Below, in pieces: positions 56,380-64,000 of a stretch of 64,000 bases of DNA. The first letter of the stretch is position 1; the number at the start of each line of letters is the position of its first letter. The DNA lies in NCBI GenBank assembly GCA_963971535.1, contig OZ020591.1, forward strand, positions 19,658,290-19,722,289, in the 5' to 3' direction. The notes beneath the pieces are model-generated. The model did not search any database. It was not told the DNA's origin and saw only the letters and a list, made by a program, of their open reading frames with translations. This DNA comes from Notolepis coatsorum (taxonomy: Eukaryota > Chordata > Actinopteri > Aulopiformes > Paralepididae). Made by a program: the position numbers and the translations under genes.

Positions 56380-56615
56380 AGGGGAGCTCCAGTAGCTCAC
56401 CGCGTACCTCGGACGCTATTTCGGCATCGGGGACAACCGTGCGCGTCACGGATCTGGGGTACACGAGTTCGACTCCCGGACTCGCCGTATTTTATCAGAG
56501 TGTCTTTCCCCCGATCTATACCCCATTCAACCTGTTTCTGTCTGTCATGCTTGACCAGAAAAAGCGATAAACGCTAAAAGAACCAGCTGACTGGTCAAAG
56601 TAAAAAAAAAAAAAA
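56380..56615 (+). mobile_element. tRNA-derived SINE, second family, 13-bp TSD
   Basis: A 236-bp element with A-box-like tagctcaccg and B box gagttcgactcc, a short body and a poly(A) tail. The direct repeat aacccacctcacc lies at 56367-56379 and 56616-56628. Different from the 22909 family. Confidence 0.88.
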
Positions 56616-56628
56616 AACCCACCTCACC

Positions 56629-57252
56629 CCTGCCCACTTTGACAACCTAGGATGGCTTAGAGTAGACGACAGAGTACAGCAACTTGCAATGGGCCTGGTC
56701 TACAAGATACACTACACGACCAAGGTAGGTACCCATGTACATGTCAAAATACTTCCCAAAGGTCAGTGAATACCACGATCACAACACCAGAGGGAGCTCC
56801 ACAAATCATGTTAAACCCAGATTTGGTTCAAACAAGGGACTAAACACGTTTTGCAATTATGCCACATCAATGTGGAACGCCCTACCCAAAGCTGTAAAGG
56901 AATGTGAATCACTACCCACTTTCAAAAACACTCTCAAAGAACACCTACGGGAGACTGCAATTCGAAACTGGCCCCTGCAAATGTCCTAACCCAACCCCCT
57001 CCAATGTACAGTAAATGACCAAGTATGGCTTTGTCAATATTCCAATGTATAGTGTGCAGTGTCCCCCACCCACCCCCTACCCAACCCCCCCCCCCCCCAC
57101 CCCACCCACCCAACCACCTCCAATGTACAGTTCCCCACCCCACCTACCCAACCTCCTCCAATGTACAGTTTCTACATCAAATATACTCTCTTTTCTGGAG
57201 TCTTTTTGTATCACAAACAGTACTGTATTTGCAAATCTGGTATGTCATAAAT
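56629..57252 (+). mobile_element. CR1/Jockey-like LINE (part 4: ORF2 end and 3'-UTR start)
   Basis: The frame 56735-56989 ends the ORF2 protein (KYFPKVSEYHDHNTRGSST ... NWPLQMS). The UTR with C-rich tracts follows up to the hAT at 57253. Confidence 0.85.
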
Positions 57253-58694
57253 TAGGGATGCACCGAATGGGAAATTCTTGGCCGAAACCGATACCGAAAA
57301 TAGGAAACAGTTGGCCGAAAACCGAATGCCGAAAGACCGAAAATGATTCATAGAATAGATTTTTTTTTACCAATGTTGTTCAGCTACCTGATTATGGAAA
57401 ATATATGATTATGGCAAAACTTAACTTAAATAATAAATAATCACTATTATGGGTCCATAAAACATTTATTCAGCACTTCTGAATGCATACAGTACATTAA
57501 TTCCAAGTCAAGTGCATTTTCTTTTCTCTGTAGGATAACTACAAAGTGCATTCAGAACAAAGCCAATGTGCTTTAAAACTGCATAAAGATCTGCACACAT
57601 GAGAGGGAGAATAGTTTATAGCAGACTTAATGATGTTACTGTAGTGGCTACAGTAAGCATTTTATATAAAAGTACTCCCTCCAATGTACAGTAAATTACC
57701 TAGTATGGTTGTCAATATTCCAATGTACAGCTTTGCTTGTACAGTTGTACAGTGTCCCCCCCCCCCCCCCCAACCCCTCCTACCAACCCCCCCCCCCCCC
57801 CCACCTCCTCCAATGTACAGTTTCTACGTCAAATGTATATACTCCCTTTTCTGGACTCTTTTTGTATCACAAACAGTACTGTATTTGCAAATCTGGTATG
57901 TCATGAATGTATAGATGTAGCAGTACTGTCTATCTGTATGTCATGTATGTCATATATGTCCTGATGAATTGAAAATGGGGGACCCTGATGTAAACAAGAC
58001 GAAAGTCTTTCTCTGGTCTCCATCCCCTTAACAATTGTGTGTATTGAGCTGTACTGTATTGTACCCATTCTGCAATCTGTTAATAAAGTTTTCAATCAAT
58101 CAATCGATCAATCAGAGAGAGAGAGGTAGATAGATAGAGAGAGAGAAGACATGTGTGGCTGCCGCCATGGCGGACATCTGTGCTCTACTGAGCGCACCTT
58201 TCTAGTCCCCAGATGAATGTGCTCTCTTGACTTTGGCACAGTAGACGCGCAACGTGTATTCTCGAGAATGATAATTATAATAATGCTCTTCAGATTATAT
58301 TATCAACGACAGACAGCGTCAATGTGAGAAACACAATCCCTCCCCCTCTCGCTCTGAAGAATATGCATATTAGATCACTCAGTGATTAACCGCGACGGGC
58401 ATATAGTAAATAAGGATATAAAGCATGTTAAAGACGCATTTATTGGACGCGTTGCACGCAGAGTTTACATAGAAACAGCGCGACTCCTGAGTCCCAAGAG
58501 GAGTTATCACAGGCTGCAGAATGCAGGACTGAATAGCTCACGTTGCGCATGTAATGACTGAAGCCGCGTTTTGATGACATCATCACAACAACACACGTTA
58601 GGTTACACGTTGTTTCTGTTTCAGTGATATATTTTCGGTGAAAAAACTCTTTCGGCCGAAAACTTCCGGTGGCCGAAATTTTCGTGCATCCCTA
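57253..58694 (+). mobile_element. hAT-like element (TAGGGATGCACCGA family) carrying its own LINE insertion
   Basis: The ends are TAGGGATGCACCGA and CGTGCATCCCTA, and the ttcggcc words match the other copies. It splits the LINE 3'-UTR (tatgtcat before, atgtatag after), but a clean 8-bp TSD is not visible. LINE 3'-UTR at 57675-58113 is nested within. Confidence 0.7.
57675..58113 (+). mobile_element. CR1/Jockey-like LINE 3' end nested in the hAT copy
   Basis: ctccaatgtacag to the tail caatcaatcaatcgatcaat. Contains C homopolymers at 57757-57802. Confidence 0.8.
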
Positions 58695-58893
58695 ATGTAT
58701 AGATGTAGCAGTACTGTCTATCTGTATGTCGTGTGTCATATATGTTATGATGAATTGAAAATGGGGGACCCTGATGTAAACAAGACGAAAGTCTTTCTCT
58801 GGTCTGCATCCCCTTAACAATTGTATGTATTGAGCTGTACTGTACTGTACTGTACCCATTCTGCAATCTGTTAATAAAGTTTTCAATCAATCA
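58695..58893 (+). mobile_element. CR1/Jockey-like LINE (part 5: 3' tail of the split copy)
   Basis: Resumes the UTR at atgtatagatgtagcag and ends taataaagttttcaatcaat, the 3' end of the copy begun at 45123. Confidence 0.8.
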
Positions 58894-59027
58894 ATACATT
58901 GCAAGACAATGAACTGACCATAAAGAGGAACGTCTACCGGCTAACGTTATATATCTTGTATATCTTTTATATCTTGTCTCAAATTCCAATCACTTTTCCC
59001 ACCTGTGAAATAAAATATGTTTATTGC

Positions 59028-59885
59028 TTACGTCAGCATGTCTGTAAGAGTAAGCAGTCCCTGTCCCCTCCTCTACGTCTCTCTCTGTAAGAGTAAGCAG
59101 TACCTGTCCCCTCCTCTACGTCTCTCTCTGTAAGAGTAAGCAGTACCTGTCCCCTCCTTTACGTCTCTCTCTGTAAGAGTAAGCAGTCCCTGTCCCCTCC
59201 TTTACATCTCTCTCTGTAAGAGTAAGCAGTCCCTGTCCCCTCCTTTACGTCTCTCTCTCTGTAAGAGTAAGCAGTCCCTGTCCCCTCCTCTACGTCTCTC
59301 TGTAAGAGTAAGCAGTCCCTGTCCCCTCCTTTACGTCTCTCTCTCTGTAGGAGTAAGCAGTCCCTGTCCCCTCCTTTACGTCTCTCTCTCTGTAGGAGTA
59401 AGCAGTCCCTGTCCCCTCCTTTACGTCTCTCTCTCTGTAAGAGTAAGCAGTCCCTGTCCCCTCCTTTATGTCTCTCTCTCTGTAAGAGTAAGCAGTCCCT
59501 GTCCCCTCCTTTATGTCTCTCTCTCTGTAAGAGTAAGCAGTCCCTGTCCCCTCCTTTATGTCTCTCTCTCTGTAAGAGTAAGCAGTCCCTGTCCCCTCCT
59601 TTACGTCTCTCTCTGTAAGAGTAAGCAGTCCCTGTCCCCTCCTTTACATATCTCTGTAAGAGTAAGCAGTCCCTGTCCCCTCCTTTACATCTCCCTGTAA
59701 GAGTAAGCAGTCCCTGTCCCCTCCTTTACATCTCTCTGTAAGAGTAAGCAGTCCCTGTCCCCTCCTTTACGTCTCTCTCTCTGTAAGAGTAAGCAGTCCC
59801 TGTCCCCTCCTTTACATCTCTCTCTGTGAGAGTAAGCAGTCCCTGTCCCCTCCTTTATGTCTCTCTCTGTGAGAGTAAGCAGTCC
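59028..59885. repeat. Minisatellite of about 41-46 bp, about 20 units
   Basis: Unit gtaagagtaagcagtccctg then tcccctcctttacgtctctc plus a variable CT run. The last unit merges into the Penelope-like coding fragment. Confidence 0.95.
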
Positions 59886-60070
59886 CTGTTCCCTCTTTTC
59901 AAGGGATTCACTACCTCAATGCTCTGGAACCTCAGCCTACAAACCTCATGGCCTGCAGCAGTGAGATGCTTGGCTACAGGAGACTTTTCATCCTGATTTC
60001 CAATGTTGCTCTTATGTTCAGAGACTTGGGTCCTCAATTCTCTTGATTTGACCAACAAAGCAGAATCCAC
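59855..60070 (-). pseudogene. Penelope-like element GIY-YIG fragment
   Basis: The minus-strand frame contains RTQVSEHKSNI, then SPVAKHLTAAGHEVCRLRF, matching the part of Penelope/Neptune GIY-YIG endonucleases around the conserved R..EH and SPVA.H...GH residues. The C-terminal end runs into the minisatellite (KRGNRDCLLSQRE). The GIY and YIG motifs themselves are absent, so the piece is dead. Confidence 0.6.
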
Positions 60071-60139
60071 ATGAGTACTAAGAGGTGGATTAGGAGTAGT
60101 CTCCTTACCTCAAAATCCTCCCTTGCCTTTTCTTAGCTA

Positions 60140-60345
60140 CATGTACAGTATTGGAGGTGTACATGTAGTTGTGTGTACATGTACAATAATGGAGGTGTAC
60201 ATGTAGTTGTGTGTACATGTACCATAATGGAGGTGTACATGTAGTTGTGTGTACATGTACAGTATTGGAGGTGTACATGTAGTTGTGTGTACATGTACAG
60301 TATTGGAGGTGTACATGTAGTTGTGTGTACATGTACAGTATTATA
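60140..60345. repeat. 38-bp minisatellite, about 5 units
   Basis: Unit tgtacatgtagttgtgtgta plus catgtacagtattggagg. Each unit is partly palindromic (tacatgta, gtacatgtac). Confidence 0.95.
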
Positions 60346-60534
60346 TTATATAAGTATTGCCTTATATAATAAAAACTCTAAATCTTTGTCCAACATCTCA
60401 TCAAGCAGAATCAGCAGGAACATTGTCCTTCTTCTTCTCCACCATGCACTGCTGCTGGGATATTAGTGGAGGAGGATGCTTTATGACAACGTGGTAATGG
60501 ATCAGACCACCTGTAGTCGATACTGATCACATGT

Positions 60535-60595
60535 AGCTAGTATCAGCTTGATAGCGGTATTGGGTATAGGATCTGTGCATCCCTATATATTGGTT
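60535..60595. mobile_element. hAT-like terminus remnant
   Basis: Ends ggatctgtgcatcccta, preceded by tatcagcttgatagcggtat, like the right ends of the gatgcaccgat families. No partner end is identified. Confidence 0.4.
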
Positions 60596-60716
60596 CAGCG
60601 TGTTGTTACTTTCCTATTAAGAGAGTAGTGTGAAATAGTGACCTGTCCCTTTGTTACTTTCAAAAGCAATGGTTACACCAAATTACATTTAAATGATTGT
60701 ATGCCCTTCTTTCTAG

Positions 60717-63166
60717 ACTCCATGGCCTTACAGCTGTTTATCTGTGAAGAGGAGGTTCCCCCTGAGCAGCAGGAGAGGAGCCCCAGTCTGGTCCAGGAGG
60801 AGCCAGAGCGCCTACAGATTAAAGAGGAACAGGAGGAACTCTGGATCAGTCAGGAGGGAGAGGAGCTTCCTGTCTCTGTGAAGAGTGAACATGATGAAGA
60901 GAAACCTCAGTCCTCACAGCTCAGTCAAACCCAGGACACAGAGCCCCTCCAGATTAAAGAGGAACAGGAGGAACTGTGTCAAGATCTAGAGGAGGCTGAT
61001 GGCTCCAAGATTACCTTACAACCTATGAAATGTGAAAATGAAGGTGAGAACACTCTGTCCTCACAACTCAGCCAAAACCGGGACCCCGAGCAGATTAAAG
61101 ATGAACTCGATCAAGGGCTGGAAGAAGCTGATCTCTCCAAGATCACAGTTCACCCAGTGAAACCATTTGTTTGTTCAGTTTGTGGAAAAGGATTCAGTAG
61201 GAAGGCAGTTCTGACGACACACACTATAACTCATACTGGAGAGAAACCATTTGTTTGTTCAGTTTGTGGGAAAGGGTTCAGTATGAAGGGATATCTGAAG
61301 ACACACATGAGAACTCACACTGGAGAGAAACCATTTAGCTGTTCAGTTTGTGGGACAGCGTTAAAGTACCAGAAAAATCTGAAGACACACATGAGAATTC
61401 ACACAGGAGAGAAACCATTTAGCTGTTCAGTTTGTGGGACAGCGTTCAAGTACCAAACAAGTCTGAAGACACACATGATAATTCATACTGGAGAGAAACC
61501 ATTTGTTTGTTCAGTTTGGGGAAAAGGATTAAGTACAAAGCCAAATCTGAAGACACACATGATAATTCATACAGGAGAGAAACCTGTCCCTGTGAAGAGT
61601 GAACATGATGAAGAGAAACCTCAGTCCTCACAGCTCAGCCAGACCCAGGACACAGAGCCCCTCCAGATTAAAGAGGAACAGGAGGAACTGTGTCAAGATC
61701 TAGAGGAGGCTGATGGCTCCAAGATGACCTTACAACCTATTAAATGTGAAAATGAAGGTGAGAACACTCTGTCCTCACAACTCAGCCAAAACCGGGACCC
61801 AGAGCAGATTAAAGATGAACTAGATCAAGGGCTGGAAGAAGCTGATCTCTCCAAGATCACAGTAGACCCAGTGAAATGTGAAGATGGTCAAGAGAACGCT
61901 CTGCCCTTCCAGCCTCTTCAAACCCAAAGGGAGAAAAACAGAGAAGCATACTCTTTACCCAGCACCTCAACTGAACACATGAAAACAGAACCTGAAGGAG
62001 AGGACTGTGGAGTAGCGGAACTAACCAGTAACTTAGATCCAGCGGGTGATTTAGAACCAACTAGAGATAGCCAGCCTCTCTCTTCAGACTGTTCTCTAAC
62101 TGAGACTGATGACAGTGATGATGACAGTTCTGGAACTGAGACTGATGACGGTGATGATGACAGTTCTGGAGCTGAGACTGATGACGGTGATGATGCCAGT
62201 TCTGGAGCTGAGACTGATGATAGCGATGAATGGAAGGAGAGTGGAGGTCCAGGTTTGATGGCAGTCAAACAAAAGAAGACACAGAAAATACAAACGTTGT
62301 CTAACAGGCCTGGGTTCAGCAAGAAGAGAGATCTGAAGATACACATAAAAAATCATACCAGAGTGAAACTATTTGGTTGTTGCGTTTGTGGGAAAGGGTT
62401 CAGTATGAAGGGAAATCTGAAGAAACACATGCAAATTCATACTGGAGAGAAACCATTTGTTTGTTCATTTTGTGGAAAAGGATTCAGTAGGAAGGGAGTT
62501 CTGAAGACACACACTATAACTCATACTAAACCATTTGTTTGTTCAGTTTGTGGGAAAGGGTTCAGTACGAAGGGAGATCTGAAGACACACATGAGAACTC
62601 ACACTGGAGAGAAACCATTTAGCTGTTCAGTTTGTGGGAAAGGGTTTAGTACAAAGCCAAATCTGAAGACACACATGGGAACTCATACTAAACCATTTGT
62701 TTGTTCAGTTTGTGGAAAAGGATTAAGTAGGAAGGGAGTTCTGAAGACACACATGAGAACTCATACTGGAGAGAAACCATTTAGCTGTTCAGTTTGTGGG
62801 AAAGCGTTTAGTACAAAGCCAAATCTGAAGACACACATGATGATAATTCATACAAGAGAGAAACCATTTAGTTGTTCAGTTTGTGGGAAAGGGTTCACGT
62901 ACCAATCACATCTGAAGACACACATGCTAATTCATACAGGAGAGAAACTATTTATTTGTTCAGTTTGTGGGAAAGGGTTCAATGACCAATCACATCTGAA
63001 GACACACATGAGAATTCATACTGGAGAGAAACCATTTAGTTGTATAGTTTGTGGGAAATTGTTCAATATCCAATCAAATCTGACGGGACACATGAGATTT
63101 CACACAGGAGAGAAGCCATTTATTGTTCAGTTTGTGGGAAAGGAGTCAATGACCAATCACATCTGA
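60717..63166 (+). CDS. Tandem C2H2 zinc-finger protein, terminal exon with duplicated acidic module
   Basis: A probable nuclear DNA-binding factor of the large fish zinc-finger family. An acceptor (cccttctttctag) ends at 60716. The frame is open upstream only by chance (a GTG at 60638), and the first exon ATG is 60722. Order: PPEQQE- and IKEEQEEL-rich acidic leader; acidic module 1 (60877-61163); five fingers (61165-61583); acidic module 2, a near copy of module 1 (61588-61878); TETDD-type 12-residue acidic repeats (62099-62230); nine further fingers (62368-63115). Oddities: finger 5 of the first array has Trp (TGG 61517-61519) in place of its second Cys; two inter-finger linkers in the second array lack Gly-Glu (near 62527 and 62692); one finger has HX4H spacing. 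A one-base loss near 63120 shifts the frame inside the last finger, giving a stop at 63166; the ancestral frame ran to the TGA at 63208-63210. Coding may still be functional with fewer fingers. Confidence 0.8.
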
Positions 63167-63460
63167 AGAGACACATGAGAATTCACACAGGAGAGAAACT
63201 ATTTAAGTGATAAAGGAAATGTGAAGATATGAAGACACACTAGAACTCATACAGGAGAGAAACCATTTAGTTCTTCCGTTTAAGCTGAGAGTAGACTTGA
63301 AAAGAATAAAGAGAACAGTTCCCCAAACACAGTTTGCAGTATATTAAATAGAAACCCCATGTACTTTTTTAGAAGAAGAACACACACGAGAGAAAAATGC
63401 ATACACTGTAATGCCGCAACAATTACCAATGTGTTTTACACAAATGGCTTAATAAAGGAA
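63167..63460 (+). other. 3' region of the zinc-finger gene with poly(A) signals
   Basis: A degenerate finger (gaagacacac, catacaggagagaaaccatt) is visible at 63230-63270. AATAAA occurs at 63306-63311 and again near 63451, so the transcript could end here. Confidence 0.5.
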
Positions 63461-63479
63461 TCTGAATCTAAATCTCTGC

Positions 63480-63780
63480 ACTTTTCCCATTCCATCGTCC
63501 TTCCCCCCCCAAGGGCAGCCGGGAGCAATCCAAGTGCTCCTGTCCCTCTTTGTCAGGGACGCGACAGCGATCTACATGTTTTTCCTTTGGGTTTATTTTA
63601 TCTGGAGGTGGATCCCTTGCGAGCACAGGGAGAACATGCAAACTCCACACAGAAAGGCCAGGGAGATACCCCACCTGGGTACCTGGCAACACAGCAACCT
63701 GGTCCCCAAGCGAGAATCGAACCCAGGACCTTCTATTTGTGAGGCGACAGTGTTAACCCCTACATCACTGTGCCGCCCAA
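63480..63780 (-). mobile_element. tRNA-like SINE, third family
   Basis: Read on the minus strand, it begins gggcggcacagtgatgtagg, then gtcgcctcacaaatagaagg and tcctgggttcgattctcg (B box). The central domain tgtggagtttgcatgttctc follows. This is a widespread fish repeat. The frames over it are incidental. Confidence 0.65.
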
Positions 63781-63789
63781 AAATTCTGT

Positions 63790-64000
63790 TCCCATACTAA
63801 GCAGTATACACAATAGGAACCCCATGTACTTATACTAAGCAGTATACACAATAGGAACCCCATGTACTTATACTAAGTAGTATACCCAATAGGAACCCAA
63901 TGTACTTATACTAAGTAGTATACACAATAGAAACCCCATGTACTTATACTAAGTAGTATACCCAATAGGAACCCAATGTACTTATACTAAGTAGTATACC
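63790..64000. repeat. 38-bp tandem repeat running off the window
   Basis: Unit cccatgtacttatactaagc plus agtatacacaataggaac. At least five units; the array is cut by the window end. Confidence 0.95.

Noticed and set aside
56380-56470. A functional tRNA gene
   Set aside because: The A- and B-box-like sequences belong to a SINE with poly(A) tail and target duplication; no cloverleaf of normal length is formed.

Overview
The window looks like nuclear DNA of a ray-finned (teleost) fish. The signs are two tandem C2H2 zinc-finger exons of the fish type, L2-, L1- and Penelope-type retroelements, several tRNA-derived SINEs, a BEL/Pao LTR retrotransposon, and many short hAT-like elements with perfect 8-bp target-site duplications (TSDs). 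There is no bacterial gene organisation. Most long open frames away from the zinc-finger exons, the BEL element and the parvovirus-like block are shadows of repeats.

Layout. 1-5800: hAT-like elements, some nested, an L1 reverse-transcriptase scrap and a long (TATC)n tract. 5822-7237: terminal exon of a zinc-finger gene with 13 intact fingers and a decayed 3' end. 7288-9470: two non-autonomous hAT elements. 10175-14551: an endogenous parvovirus-like element. It has an intact 523-codon capsid-like frame on the minus strand, a second and diverged capsid C-terminus on the plus strand, an NS1-like N-terminal fragment with a TATA promoter, tandem promoter repeats, and long inverted repeats. 14570-33150: a graveyard of LINE pieces (L2, L1, a CR1/Jockey-like LINE), SINEs, a gypsy LTR/PBS scrap, a Harbinger-like element and microsatellites. 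30097-42478: three large minisatellites with 40-, 54- and 57-bp units, two of them inside DNA transposons. 45123-58893: one LINE copy split by a complete BEL/Pao element (46013-54630), a hAT element, a SINE and a second hAT element. 59028-60070: a Penelope GIY-YIG fragment with a minisatellite apparently grown from its coding sequence. 60717-63210: a second zinc-finger exon with a duplicated acidic module and two finger arrays. 63480-64000: a SINE and a 38-bp tandem repeat running off the window.

How the parts relate. The only plausible host genes are the two zinc-finger exons. Both lack their upstream coding exons here, and both show damage at the 3' end of the finger array. A CpG-rich stretch with CRE and CCAAT motifs at 27100-27480 may be a promoter with a first exon, but no coding partner is visible. 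Everything else is selfish or derived DNA. The most unusual object is the parvovirus-like block, because it holds pieces of at least two related capsid genes in inverted arrangement while their 3' untranslated regions and terminal repeats stay almost identical. The second is the BEL element: its LTRs are nearly identical, so it inserted recently, yet its reverse-transcriptase core is replaced by a duplicated segment.
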